A stretch of 35,000 nt of DNA from Spirulina subsalsa CS-330 (GCF_028330765.1 NZ_JAQMTY010000272.1:1-35000); one strand, 5' to 3'; shown: positions 17,282-26,640, numbered from the stretch's first letter. Made by a program: numbers and translations. The notes: generated by a model not told the origin, from the letters alone.

Positions 17282-18766
17282 TTAGGGGTTGGTGGTGGCG
17301 ATTTGGGCGATCGCAGGCTGGTGCAGTTCAACCACGAGGCTGTTGGTGGTGGGTTCAATCCAATGGAGGAGGGCGTTGGGTTGGACACCAAAGTAAAGAA
17401 TGATCGCCGTGAGAACAAGGGCGGGCCATTGCTGGCTGAAGCCGATCCGGGTGTAGTAGGCGCGATCGTTGTCGAGTTTGCCGAAGCAGGTGCGGTTAAT
17501 CAGGATGACGAAGTAAACCGCTGTGAGACCGGAGGAGATGATACAGAGGAGGGTGGGAATCGGGAAGGTGGCGAAACTGCCTTGGAAGACGATGAATTCT
17601 GCCGCAAAGCCGACGAGACCCGGAATCCCCGCGCTGGCCATCCCGGCGAGAATCAACAGGGAACTGGTGAGGGGCAGGCCGCGCACGGGGTTCATTAAGC
17701 CGTTGAGCACGCCCAAATCGCGGGTTCCGGTGGTTTTTTCGACAATCCCCACGAGGAAGAAAAGGAGGGCGAGGATCAGACCGTGGGCGACCATTTGGGC
17801 GATCGCACCCAAGACACTCAATTCTGTTCCCGCAGCGGCAGCGACGAGGATATAGCCCATGTGACCGATGGAACTGTAGGCCACCATCCGTTTAATATCC
17901 CGTTGAGCGATCGCGCTCACCGCCCCATAGATGACGCTGACTGTGCCGATAATTGCTAAGCCAGGGGCGACAGTTTGCCAAGCGGTGGGGAAGAGTTGCA
18001 AGCCAAAACGCAGTAAACCATAGGTTCCGAGCTTGGCGAAAATGCCCCCTAACAGTACCGTGGTGGCGGGAGAGGCTTCGACGTAGGTGTCCGGCATCCA
18101 GGTATGGAGCGGGACGAGGGGGATTTTAATCCCAAAGCCGATCAGCAGGGTGGTGAGCAGGATTAATTGGGGAATCAGGTCTAAATTTTGCACCTGAAGA
18201 TCGCTGAATTCAAAGCTGGGGGACTGACTGAGGAAGGTCGCGCCCAAAAAGCCCGCCAGCACTAAGAGGCCCGAAACGGCGGTGTAGAGCAAAAATTTTG
18301 TGGCCGCGTAGCCGCGTTTTTCGCCGCCCCAAATGCTGATCAAGAGGTAGAAGGGGATCAGTTCGAGTTCGTAGAAGATGATGAACAGCAGTAGGTTTTG
18401 CGCCATCAAAGCCCCGGCAATCCCGGCATTGATCAGCAGGATGAGGCTGTCATGGAGGCGGGTGCGTTCGAGGTTGCTGCGGTTGGTGTAGAGGGCGATC
18501 AGGGTGAGGAGGCTGTTAAGGGCCAGGAGGGGCAGTGAGAGACCATCGACACCGAGACTGTAGTTGAGTCCTACAGGGTCAATCCAACGGTGAAACTCGC
18601 TGAATTGTAAACCGCCGAGGCTGAGGTCAAACTGGCTGAAGAGGTATAGGCTCCACACCAGGGAGGCGAGGCTAAATGCGCCACCGAGGAAACGACTGAA
18701 TTGGGGTTTGAGGATGGCGATCGCGATCGCGCCCAGTAAGGGAATGACTAACAGAGGAGTGAGCAT
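17282..18766 (-). CDS. ndhD3: NDH-1 subunit D3 (NdhD3)
   Basis: A polytopic antiporter-like subunit of NADPH dehydrogenase-1 (about 494 residues, 14 predicted membrane helices). YELELIPFYLLISIWGGEKR carries the conserved Glu of the family, and PLHTWMPDTYVEASPATTVL and GIFAKLGTYGLLRFGLQLFP are quinone-oxidoreductase signatures. ATG at 18766 is preferred over a TTG three codons earlier. The gene lies 37 bases after ndhF3 and just before cupA, which identifies it as the D3 form of the CO2-uptake complex rather than the respiratory D1. Confidence 0.93.
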   Translation of the reverse strand: MLTPLLVIPLLGAIAIAILKPQFSRFLGGAFSLASLVWSLYLFSQFDLSLGGLQFSEFHRWIDPVGLNYSLGVDGLSLPLLALNSLLTLIALYTNRSNLERTRLHDSLILLINAGIAGALMAQNLLLFIIFYELELIPFYLLISIWGGEKRGYAATKFLLYTAVSGLLVLAGFLGATFLSQSPSFEFSDLQVQNLDLIPQLILLTTLLIGFGIKIPLVPLHTWMPDTYVEASPATTVLLGGIFAKLGTYGLLRFGLQLFPTAWQTVAPGLAIIGTVSVIYGAVSAIAQRDIKRMVAYSSIGHMGYILVAAAAGTELSVLGAIAQMVAHGLILALLFFLVGIVEKTTGTRDLGVLNGLMNPVRGLPLTSSLLILAGMASAGIPGLVGFAAEFIVFQGSFATFPIPTLLCIISSGLTAVYFVILINRTCFGKLDNDRAYYTRIGFSQQWPALVLTAIILYFGVQPNALLHWIEPTTNSLVVELHQPAIAQIATTNP

Positions 18767-18803
18767 GGTTCGCAAGGGATGAAGACTGTGAATGAGTTGA
18801 GAA

Positions 18804-20651
18804 CTATTGCAGGGCCTGGATTAAGGGGAACGCCAGGATCGCGCCAAAAAGAATCGTACCCAGGAGAATCGAGAGGGCATAAAACTGCACTTGGCCGGTG
18901 GTGTTGTATTTCAGGCCTTGACCACTGGCGAGGGTGACCAAGCCGACCAGGTTCACCGCACCATCAACGAGGATGCGATCGCACCAGTCCACCACCTTGG
19001 CGGCCAATCCCACCGCCGCGATCACCGTCACCTTATACAGTTGGGCCGTGTAGAGGTCATAGGCAAAGAAATCCTGCACCGCCGGAACCGGGAGCCGAAT
19101 CGGTTTCGCCACCCGTTCCCCGCCGTAGAGCCAGAGACCCACCCCTGCACCAACCGCCGTAGAGGTGAGCAACAGGAGGGATGTGGGGGATGCGATCGCG
19201 CTCCAACTCGGTAACAAGCCCAAGGCGGTTAGCAATTGGGGTAAGTGGAGGGCAACCCCTAGGAGGATCATCATCGGCAATACCAAAGCCCACAGGCCTT
19301 CGGGGGAGCGGCGTGTCCAATCCGTCACAGAACCCGTAAAGAGTTGACCAAAAACCCGCGCCAAGCTGCAAGCCGTCAAGCCATTCACCAGCAAAATGAT
19401 CGTCAGGAGGAGGGGAGATAGACCGTCCGCAATGGCCAACCAGCCCCAGAAACACCCCAGCGGCGGCACAGCAACGAGGGAAAGAGCACCAACTACATAG
19501 CAGATGCCGGAAATGGGGCGGCGTGACCAGAGGCCACCGAGTTGGGTAATGTCTTGGGAAATATTGTTGAGAATGATGCCGCCGACACTCATCAGGATCA
19601 ACGCCATAGCGATCGCATAGGTAAAGAGCAACATCAACGCCGCATCACCTTGACCTGTGCCCACCGCGACGAAAACCACACCCAGATAGGAACTGGTGGC
19701 GTAGGAAAAGACCCGTTTAATATCTACCTGAGCGAGGGCGATCGCCGCACAGGTCACCGCCGTGAACGCACCCACAAAAATTTCCGCCGTCACCACCGTC
19801 GGCGACAGGTTCAAAATCGGCTGCATCTTGATCAAGACCCATGCCCCCATCGACACCACCACCGCATTCCGCAGCACCGTCGCCGGCATCGGCCCTTCCA
19901 TCGCCTCATCCAGCCACAATTGCAGCGGAATTTGCGCACATTTCCCGATCGGGCCAATTAACAGGGCAAACCCTAACAAGGTGGCTGCGGTGGGGTCGAG
20001 GGGGTTGGTGTGGGCCCAGGCGGTTAACTCATCGAAGTTCCAGGTTCCCGCCAAGGGATAGAGGGCGACAACCCCCATGAGCAAGACCAAATCCCCCACC
20101 CGTTTGGTGAGGAATCCATCCCGCGCCCCCGTCACCACCAGGGATTGATTAAACCAGAAGCCAATCAGCAGGTATGTGCCCAGGGTGAGAATTTCGAGCA
20201 TCACATAGCTGAAAAAGAGCGAATTGGTGAGGGCGAGGGAGGTCATCCCCGCTTCAAAGAGGGCGAGGAGGGCATAGAAGCGGGCCCAGCCCCAATCCAT
20301 TTCGAGGTAGGCGATCGCATAAATCTGCGTCAAGGCGTTCAACCCCAAAATCACCACCAATGCCCCCACCGTCGTCGCAGACGCTAGCACATCAAAGGCA
20401 ATATCCAGGTTTGCCGCATGGAGCCAATTGATCGAAAATTGAACAGGTGTTGACCAAACCTCGCGCAGAGCAAACAAACTATGGGTAAACGCGGCTAGGG
20501 TCATCAATAAATTGATGTAACCCGCCGGACGCGGGCCAGTGCGTCGGATCAGTCCCGGCGACCAGGGTATGGTCAACACCGCACCGATTAGCGCATAGCA
20601 GGGAATCAACCAAATGCTTTGACTAAAGGTATTCATCGAAAAATCGGTCAT
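18804..20651 (-). CDS. ndhF3: NDH-1 subunit F3 (NdhF3)
   Basis: A large antiporter-like membrane subunit of 615 residues, close to the usual size of NdhF3/F4 and shorter than NdhF1. Landmarks are YAIAYLEMDWGWARFYALLA, FEAGMTSLALTNSLFFSYVM, GKCAQIPLQLWLDEAMEGPM with PATVLRNAVVV, and QVDIKRVFSYATSSYLGVVF. First gene of the minus-strand ndhF3-ndhD3-cupA-cupS set. The product is a thylakoid proton-translocating subunit specific to NDH-1MS. A promoter and a LysR-type inverted repeat lie upstream. A second ATG six codons later (MNTFSQ) is an alternative start; neither has a strong Shine-Dalgarno match. Confidence 0.94.
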   Translation of the reverse strand: MTDFSMNTFSQSIWLIPCYALIGAVLTIPWSPGLIRRTGPRPAGYINLLMTLAAFTHSLFALREVWSTPVQFSINWLHAANLDIAFDVLASATTVGALVVILGLNALTQIYAIAYLEMDWGWARFYALLALFEAGMTSLALTNSLFFSYVMLEILTLGTYLLIGFWFNQSLVVTGARDGFLTKRVGDLVLLMGVVALYPLAGTWNFDELTAWAHTNPLDPTAATLLGFALLIGPIGKCAQIPLQLWLDEAMEGPMPATVLRNAVVVSMGAWVLIKMQPILNLSPTVVTAEIFVGAFTAVTCAAIALAQVDIKRVFSYATSSYLGVVFVAVGTGQGDAALMLLFTYAIAMALILMSVGGIILNNISQDITQLGGLWSRRPISGICYVVGALSLVAVPPLGCFWGWLAIADGLSPLLLTIILLVNGLTACSLARVFGQLFTGSVTDWTRRSPEGLWALVLPMMILLGVALHLPQLLTALGLLPSWSAIASPTSLLLLTSTAVGAGVGLWLYGGERVAKPIRLPVPAVQDFFAYDLYTAQLYKVTVIAAVGLAAKVVDWCDRILVDGAVNLVGLVTLASGQGLKYNTTGQVQFYALSILLGTILFGAILAFPLIQALQ

Positions 20652-20785
20652 CCTAGTGGGGTAAAGCTGGGGCTAGACTTCCGCGATCGCACCGGAACAT
20701 CACCGAACAAAGCCCCAACAGAACAATTCTGTTGTTACAGGGATTCCGGGCGATTACATTGCTAAAAGTCTATGGCTTGATTCAA

Positions 20786-20814
20786 AGTATAGTGTTTTAT
20801 GAATGAAAAAACAA
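20786..20814 (-). promoter_or_regulatory. Promoter of the ndhF3 operon
   Basis: On the minus strand TTGTTT (20814-20809) and TATACT (20791-20786) are separated by exactly 17 bases, giving a good sigma70-type promoter. The expected start near 20779 leaves a leader of about 128 bases, which includes the palindrome AACAGAACAATTCTGTT near 20719-20735. Confidence 0.65.
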
Positions 20815-20816
20815 GT

Positions 20817-20838
20817 AAGATTGACTAATATCAATCTT
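20817..20838. promoter_or_regulatory. LysR-type operator, probable CcmR/NdhR site
   Basis: AAGATTGA and TCAATCTT form a perfect 8-bp inverted repeat with a 6-base spacer, containing the T-N11-A core of LysR-type sites. It ends three bases upstream of the -35 box. The ndhF3 operon is known to be controlled by the LysR regulator CcmR (NdhR) in Synechocystis; assigning this site to it is inference. Confidence 0.6.
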
Positions 20839-20944
20839 GAATATTCATAATCATTAGCCTCCGCCAACGGTGAAGACTCAACTTCTCTCCCATCACCCGA
20901 TAGACTGCGATCTAGAACCAAAATCGCTAATGTGGAGACTGTAA

Positions 20945-22765
20945 ATGCTAGGGCTTGTGTTCTGTGGAGTGCTGCTATGGTGCTGCACGTTGCCGGTGGG
21001 CTACGGAATTATGGCGGCGATCGCCCCGTCTCAGGATCACGCTCTATGCCAGGGCGATCGCGTCATCCTCGCCAGTTGGCTGGGTTTGTTGAGCTTCGCC
21101 GTGACCCTCCTGGGCCTTTCCCTGTGGCTGCCCTTAAAACCGTGGCTGGTGCTCGCATGGGTGCTGGGAGTTGGGTTGCCTTTGGGGTGGCTAGCACGTC
21201 ACGACCTGCGGCAACTGCAACAGCAGAGCCTAGACGCGATCCGCACATCGAAGGGTTGGGTCGGATTGGCGATCGCACTTTATATCTGGGTGGCGATCGA
21301 TGGGAGCCAATTGATGGTCTGGTACGATACCGGGCTTTATCACAGCCAACAGATCCAATGGCTCCATACCTTTGGTACGGTTCCCGGTTTAGCCCTGCTC
21401 CATCATCGTTTTGGGGTGAGTAGCGCTTGGTTTGCCCTCCTGGCGATCTTAGACCATCGCGCCTCTGGACATACGCTCTACTCCGTTGCGAATACCTTCG
21501 TGCTGGGATTAGCGATCGCTCAACTCGTGATCGTGCTGCATCGTCTCCAGCAGCGTCGCGCCTGCCTGGGTGATGGGTTTCTGGTGGTCGCTTGGAGTTT
21601 GGTGTTACCCCAAATGTGGTGGAGTACGATCATCAATTCCACGTCCCCGGATTTGGTGGTCATCCTACTCACCATTGTCACCGCCTGGGCCATGCTGATC
21701 AGTCACGACACAGGGCTAGCCCTCGCTCCCCTGCTGCTTGGTGCGCTCACCTTTAGCATCAAACCCAGTAGTTTGCCCATTACGGGCGTGGCATTCCTAT
21801 TTTATCTGTGGCGTGGGCCGGACAAGGTGAAGCGATCGCTCCTCGGCATCAGCCTGATCGGAGTGATTGCCTCCCCACTGTTAATCGCAAACGTGATCAC
21901 CTCCGGTTATCTACTCTTTCCCTCCACCTTGCTCTCTATCAATGTGTCATGGCTTCTCACCCCCTCCGAAGCCCACACCCTCGCCAGTGCGATCACCAAC
22001 TGGGCCCGCTGGGCCAGCGTCACCCCCCTCAGCCCCAACCCTTTGGCATGGGTGCAACTGTGGCTAGACCGCGAAACTCAATTGCTCCTACTGTGGCTGT
22101 TAACACTCCTGTTTAGTGTGGATTGGTGGCGATCGCGATCGCACCCCAGCCGCTGGCCCGCCGCCACCCCCTATCTCCTGCTGCTGGGTCTCGGCGGCAG
22201 TATTTACGTAGCTGCCCTTGCCCCAGCGTGGCGATTTGGGTGGGGGATGGCCTGCTTAATGCCGGCCTTGGGTTTAGCCCGTTGGTTTGAAACCCAAGGG
22301 CGCGATCGCCTCCTTTTTCCCCTGGTGGCTGCGATCGTTGCTAACAGTTGGCTAAACCCCTCAACAACTCTTACGTTTGTCATCATTGTCAGCCTGATAA
22401 TTCTCAGCCTCATCGCCCTCTTCCCCAAACAGTTCCCCCCCTTCGCCATTCTGGGCTGTGTCGCCGTCCTCAGCCTCCTCAGCATTGCCCCCAATCGCCT
22501 CCAAACCACCCACTATCAACTCCACCCCGTCCTACCCCCCTCCATTGCCCAATTCACCCCCAATCCGTTAATCAAGCGAGAACAAAATGGACTGACTTAC
22601 TCCCTACCCTCTCGCCCCTCCAAAGCCCTCATCGCTGGCCCAAGTTCCGGGGCCGATCAATGCTGGACTGCCCCCTTACCCTGCACCCCGCACTTAACCA
22701 CACCCAACCTCACCCACCGTAATCCTCAACTGGGCGTGCAAGCCGGCTTCCAACGGACTCAATAA
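20945..22765 (+). CDS. Polytopic membrane protein, possibly a LIC_10190-type family member
   Basis: A 606-residue protein with about 12 to 14 hydrophobic segments and a hydrophilic tail from about 545. The loop MVWYDTGLYHSQQIQW, then GTVPGLALLHHRFGVSSAWF, lies between early helices and resembles conserved loops of a membrane-protein family named LIC_10190, and more distantly lipid-linked glycosyltransferases of the GT-C type. The Asp-Thr-Gly-Leu-Tyr-His motif is the strongest landmark. Function is not established. It is divergent from ndhF3 and stands alone. Confidence 0.7.
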   Translation: MLGLVFCGVLLWCCTLPVGYGIMAAIAPSQDHALCQGDRVILASWLGLLSFAVTLLGLSLWLPLKPWLVLAWVLGVGLPLGWLARHDLRQLQQQSLDAIRTSKGWVGLAIALYIWVAIDGSQLMVWYDTGLYHSQQIQWLHTFGTVPGLALLHHRFGVSSAWFALLAILDHRASGHTLYSVANTFVLGLAIAQLVIVLHRLQQRRACLGDGFLVVAWSLVLPQMWWSTIINSTSPDLVVILLTIVTAWAMLISHDTGLALAPLLLGALTFSIKPSSLPITGVAFLFYLWRGPDKVKRSLLGISLIGVIASPLLIANVITSGYLLFPSTLLSINVSWLLTPSEAHTLASAITNWARWASVTPLSPNPLAWVQLWLDRETQLLLLWLLTLLFSVDWWRSRSHPSRWPAATPYLLLLGLGGSIYVAALAPAWRFGWGMACLMPALGLARWFETQGRDRLLFPLVAAIVANSWLNPSTTLTFVIIVSLIILSLIALFPKQFPPFAILGCVAVLSLLSIAPNRLQTTHYQLHPVLPPSIAQFTPNPLIKREQNGLTYSLPSRPSKALIAGPSSGADQCWTAPLPCTPHLTTPNLTHRNPQLGVQAGFQRTQ

Positions 22766-22992
22766 CCACTCGCCACGCTGTACAGATGCACAAAATTAAC
22801 CTGCGGATTAAGTCCCAGCCCAGGAGGCAAGATTTTTTTCTGACCGTCAACAAAAAGTGTCAATTTGTATCTTAAACTGTATATTTAATCACAAATTATC
22901 TAATGGTATCGTGGTGTTTTCCTTAATTTTCAGCCCAGGGCGAAAGCACTAATGATAGAATCGCCATCAGATGAGGTTCAATCCATGGTGCC
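22766..22992. other. AT-rich leader region of prs
   Basis: This 227-bp stretch is AT-rich with no gene. TGATAGAAT near 22952-22960 could be an extended -10 box for prs, but I see no matching -35. Confidence 0.35.
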
Positions 22993-23988
22993 GTGAGCCG
23001 TACAGCAACACTTAATTACTTCCAGCCAACCCTGACCTCCCTTTCGGAACATAACCGCCTCCGCTTATTTTCCGGGTCAGCCAATATCCCCCTTGCCCAA
23101 GAAATCGCCCGCTATCTGGGAATGGACTTAGGCCCCATGATTCGCAAGCAATTTGCGGATGGTGAACTGTATATCCAAATTCAAGAGTCAATTCGCGGCT
23201 GTGATGTCTATATCATTCAGCCCACCTGCCGCCCGGTTAATGATCACCTGATGGAATTGTTGATCATTATTGATGCCTGTCGGCGGGCCTCAGCCCGGCA
23301 AATCACGGCTGTGATTCCCTACTACGGTTATGCGCGAGCCGATCGCAAAACGGCCGGCCGCGAATCCATCACTGCGAAACTCGTGGCGAACCTGATGACC
23401 CAAGCCGGGGCAAATCGGATCGTTGCCATGGATCTGCATTCGGCCCAAATTCAGGGCTATTTTGATATTCCCTTTGACCATGTTTATGGGTCTCCCGTGC
23501 TTTTAAACTACCTCCTCAGCAAGCAACTAGAGGATTTAGTGGTGGTGTCCCCGGATGTGGGAGGTGTGGCACGGGCGCGGGCCTTTGCGAAAAAACTGAA
23601 CGATGCACCGTTAGCGATTATTGATAAACGTCGCCAAGCCCATAATGTGGCGGAAGTGATGAATGTGATCGGGGATGTGCGGGGTAAGACGGCTGTGCTT
23701 GTGGATGACATGATCGACACAGGGGGCACGATCGCAGAAGGTGCTCGCTTCTTACGGGAACAGGGAGCGCGGCAGGTCTACGCCTGTGCAACTCACGCGG
23801 TGTTATCACCTCCTGCCATTGAACGCCTGTCGAGTGGTGTGTTTGAGGAGGTGATCGTCACGAACTCCATTCCGCTGCCGGAAACGAAACACTTTGAGCA
23901 GTTGCGGATTTTGTCGGTGGCAAACCTGATCGGGGAAACCATTTGGCGCATCCACGAAGATAGCTCGGTGAGCAGTATGTTTCGCTAA
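22993..23988 (+). CDS. prs: Ribose-phosphate pyrophosphokinase
   Basis: The enzyme makes PRPP from ribose 5-phosphate and ATP for nucleotide, His and Trp synthesis. The 331-residue protein starts at GTG22993; no ATG in frame lies nearby. Landmarks: LFSGSANIPLAQEIA, RKQFADGELY, PYYGYARADRK (ATP loop), MDLHSAQIQGYF with the catalytic His, VVSPDVGGVARARAFA and the PRPP loop VLVDDMIDTGGTI at about 236-248. All active-site motifs are intact. The N-terminal 20 or so residues before NRLRLFSG are a short extension usual in cyanobacteria. Confidence 0.97.
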   Translation: MSRTATLNYFQPTLTSLSEHNRLRLFSGSANIPLAQEIARYLGMDLGPMIRKQFADGELYIQIQESIRGCDVYIIQPTCRPVNDHLMELLIIIDACRRASARQITAVIPYYGYARADRKTAGRESITAKLVANLMTQAGANRIVAMDLHSAQIQGYFDIPFDHVYGSPVLLNYLLSKQLEDLVVVSPDVGGVARARAFAKKLNDAPLAIIDKRRQAHNVAEVMNVIGDVRGKTAVLVDDMIDTGGTIAEGARFLREQGARQVYACATHAVLSPPAIERLSSGVFEEVIVTNSIPLPETKHFEQLRILSVANLIGETIWRIHEDSSVSSMFR

Positions 23989-24088
23989 TCGCACGAGCAA
24001 CCGCCGCTCTTGCTGTTGCTCATGGTCGGGCTTCAGGGTTAATCCTAATTCTTGAAAATAAAGCGACACCTTATCCGCCCTGCAAAGT

Positions 24089-24126
24089 CCCTCTCCCACT
24101 CTGGGAGAGGGATTTAGGGTGAGGGC
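24089..24126. repeat. Hairpin repeat after prs
   Basis: CCCTCTCCCA (24089-24098) and TGGGAGAGGG (24102-24111) form a perfect 10-bp stem with a 3-base loop, followed by ATTTAGGGTGAGGGCC. This is a common dispersed hairpin of cyanobacterial genomes, and its right part recurs at 34302-34327. There is no T-run, so it is a doubtful terminator. Confidence 0.75.
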
Positions 24127-24161
24127 CAATGAATCGCGTTCAGCCGATGAAATCATTCAGG

Positions 24162-24181
24162 CAAGGGGCTTAAGCCCCTTG
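24162..24181. repeat. Dispersed palindrome, copy C (core only)
   Basis: The perfect 20-bp palindrome CAAGGGGCTTAAGCCCCTTG is preceded by AGG as in copies A and D, but the flanking arms of the full element are absent. Confidence 0.8.
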
Positions 24182-24210
24182 TTCTATCGCCTGACTTGAG
24201 CGAATGGGTA

Positions 24211-24723
24211 TTAAAGGACGATCGCATCACCCTGTTCGGTGAATTCAACGGTGGTGATCTGCCATTCGGGGTTTTGGGTGAGGGTTTCGCGCAAACTACC
24301 GAAGAGGGCGAAACTTTCGCATTGCGAGAGGGAACTGAGGTGGCGAGGACTGTCGGGGGGGAGACGGAGATCGACGATCGCGCTTTGGGTTTGAGGGTTG
24401 AGGCTGACCCGATAGCCAGCGATCGCAAAATCCGCCGTGTTGAATTTCTCGATCACGGCGGCGATCGCACCGTCTAAACTTTGGTCTTGCGGTACGGCTG
24501 CCACGGTGGGAATCAACGCCGCACAGTTGGGATCGGGGAAATACACTTGAATCGTCGTGGTGTTGGCCGGTGGAGGCGTTAGGTCAGGATCAGGGATAGT
24601 CTGCGCGACGGGGGGCTGCGGCGCTGTGGTGGTGGACTGCATCGCACGGGGGGCGATCGCGCAACTATTGAGCAGCATCACCGCTCCCCCGATTAACCCC
24701 GTTAAACCGATACGTTGTAACAT
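24211..24723 (-). CDS. Lipoprotein with GerMN-like domain
   Basis: From ATG24723, which has GGAGG upstream, the protein starts MLQRIGLTGLIGGAVMLLNS with the lipobox LLNSC, so it should be a lipid-anchored protein cleaved before Cys21. A Pro/Thr-rich linker follows, then a folded domain with TIQVYFPDPN, SLDGAIAAVIEKFN, YRVSLNPQTQSAIVDLRLP and CESFALFGSLRETLTQNPEW. This is the GerMN pattern, a small domain found in cell-envelope proteins of unknown precise role. It is convergent with prs across repeats. Confidence 0.85.
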   Translation of the reverse strand: MLQRIGLTGLIGGAVMLLNSCAIAPRAMQSTTTAPQPPVAQTIPDPDLTPPPANTTTIQVYFPDPNCAALIPTVAAVPQDQSLDGAIAAVIEKFNTADFAIAGYRVSLNPQTQSAIVDLRLPPDSPRHLSSLSQCESFALFGSLRETLTQNPEWQITTVEFTEQGDAIVL

Positions 24724-24877
24724 AGCCGCCTCCAAACTTTTTCTCTGAACCGCTTAAAATCTTCATCCAGCCGGCTCGACAGCCAATCCGGACAAGTCCC
24801 CACCCCATGGGACCACCGCCCCCAATCCCTGGGAATTCGTGCGATACACTAATGACTTCAGTGCGTCAGGATGGGCC

Positions 24878-26497
24878 ATGTTAGGGAGCTTAATTTGGAT
24901 TTTGGGGGTGGGGTTTCTCCTGGGGCAGGGGGCGCGATCGCTGAAGTTGCCGCCCTTGGTGGGAATGATTGGGGCGGGAATTCTCATCGGGCCCCAGGGG
25001 TTGGATCGCTTGGCTCCTGTGGTGTTAGCAACGGCGGATCAGTGGCGATCGCTGGCTGTGATGGTGATTTTAATGAAAGCCGGGCTAGGGCTGGATCGGG
25101 ACAAACTGCAACAGCAGGGAACCGTTGCCCTCCGCCTCGGATTGTTGCCCGCCACGGGAGAAGCGATCGCCGTTGCGATCGCCGCCATGGCCCTCTTACA
25201 CTTCGACTTCCCCACCGCCCTCCTCCTCGGCTGCATCCTCGGCGCAGAATCCCCCGCCGTGATTGTGCCGGGAATGTTACGCCTCAAGCAGTTGGGCTGG
25301 GGCGTGGCCAAGGGCATTCCTGACGCGATTCTCACCGGCAGCGCCCTCTCAGATGTGCTGCTGCTCTTGGTGTTTAGCCTCCTTCTCAATCTCCTCACCC
25401 AAACCCCATCCGCCGGTGTTACCCTTGGTTCCCTCACCCTCACCCCCCTCCAACTCCTCCCGTTCCAACTCCTCACCCAGATCGGCGGCGGCTTGCTTTT
25501 GGGCTATCTGGCTGCCCACGGCGTTCGGTTGATTCTCGTCCGCTGGCGTTGGACTCAAAACCCGGTGCAGGATCTCCTCGTGGCGGCGTTGGTGGCCATG
25601 GGGTTGGTGTTGGGGGCGGAGATGTTACCGCTGTTTTCGGGGTATATGGCGGTGATGACGCTGGGGTTTTTTCTGGTGGAGTTGGATGCACCCTTGGCGC
25701 GGCGGTTGCGGCAGGGGTTTGATGGGCTGTGGCGGGTGGCGGAGATTATTCTGTTTGTGCTGTTGGGGGCGGCGATCGCCTTCGAGACCCTGGCCTCAAT
25801 TTTGGGGCCAGGGCTGCTGATTCTTGCGGTGGGGACGTTGATCGGGCGGGCGATCGGTTGGGGGTTGGCCACTTGGGGCAGTAATTGGACAAGGCGCGAA
25901 CGGGTGTTTTTATTGGCGGGCAATTCCGCCAAAGCGACGGTACAGGCGGCGATCGGCGCGATTCCCTTAGCCGCCGGTGTGCCAGGAGGCGATCGCATCC
26001 TCGCCCTCGCCGCCCTGTCGATCCTAATCACCGCCCCCCTCGGCGCTTGGGCGATCCCCACCTTTGCCCCGAAACTCCTCCAGCGCGGCACGGTGGACCC
26101 AACGAAAGTGAACCGCGATCGCCCCATCACCCTCCTTGCCGCCGTCGATACCTCCCCCCACGCCGCTGCCGTCCTCACCAAAGCCGCCGAACTTGCCCGC
26201 CGTTGCGATGGTCACGTTATCGTTCTCCATGTGGTCACTCCCACAGATTCCACCCCCCAACTCGAAGCCCTCGCCGCTCGTGCTGCCCAACATCTCGCCG
26301 ACATCCGCCACGATTTCCAAACCCTCACCGGCCCCATTGCCGCCACCATCCTCACCACAGCGGCACAACACCACGTAGACGAAATCATCCTCGGCAAACG
26401 CACCGATCAAGGGGGCGCGATCGGCTCGGTCTCCCAAACCCTCCTCACCACCAGCACCCTCCCCACCATCCTCGTCGATCGCAACCCCTCCGCCTAA
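24878..26497 (+). CDS. Cation/proton antiporter fused to a universal stress domain
   Basis: The first 400 or so residues are a CPA-type exchanger with about 12 membrane segments: LPPLVGMIGAGILIGPQGLD, MKAGLGLDRDKL, ESPAVIVPGMLRLKQLGWGV and ILTGSALSDVLLLLVFSLLL. In better-known exchangers the second last helix has ND or DD; here it is SD, so ion choice may differ. A cytoplasmic UspA-like domain follows from about residue 415: PITLLAAVDTSPHAAAVLTK, VIVLHVVTP, then HHVDEIILGKR and the nucleotide-loop-like stretch GGAIGSVSQTLLTTSTLPTI. It probably regulates transport. ATG24878 is chosen for the AGGA eight bases upstream; an upstream GTG exists. Confidence 0.88.
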   Translation: MLGSLIWILGVGFLLGQGARSLKLPPLVGMIGAGILIGPQGLDRLAPVVLATADQWRSLAVMVILMKAGLGLDRDKLQQQGTVALRLGLLPATGEAIAVAIAAMALLHFDFPTALLLGCILGAESPAVIVPGMLRLKQLGWGVAKGIPDAILTGSALSDVLLLLVFSLLLNLLTQTPSAGVTLGSLTLTPLQLLPFQLLTQIGGGLLLGYLAAHGVRLILVRWRWTQNPVQDLLVAALVAMGLVLGAEMLPLFSGYMAVMTLGFFLVELDAPLARRLRQGFDGLWRVAEIILFVLLGAAIAFETLASILGPGLLILAVGTLIGRAIGWGLATWGSNWTRRERVFLLAGNSAKATVQAAIGAIPLAAGVPGGDRILALAALSILITAPLGAWAIPTFAPKLLQRGTVDPTKVNRDRPITLLAAVDTSPHAAAVLTKAAELARRCDGHVIVLHVVTPTDSTPQLEALAARAAQHLADIRHDFQTLTGPIAATILTTAAQHHVDEIILGKRTDQGGAIGSVSQTLLTTSTLPTILVDRNPSA

Positions 26498-26534
26498 ACC
26501 TCAGCATCTCCAGATCAGAAGATGGCGTTAAAGC

Positions 26535-26640
26535 CCCGCTAGGAATTTAAATCCCTGGCTCATCACGAAAGTAGGCTAACGCTTACTCATTCAGAACCCG
26601 TTGCAACGGGCTTGAGCCATGAGCCAAGAACTTAAGTTCT
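26535..26640. repeat. Cluster of short palindromes
   Basis: CCCGTTGCAACGGG (26597-26610) and AGAACTTAAGTTCT (26627-26640) are perfect palindromes, with an imperfect GGAATTTAAATCC near 26542. The CTTAAG centre is shared with the CAAGGGGCTTAAGCCCCTTG family. There is no coding content. Confidence 0.65.

Noticed and set aside
24089..24111. Perfect hairpin after prs as a rho-independent terminator
   Set aside because: No T-run follows and the hairpin belongs to a dispersed repeat.
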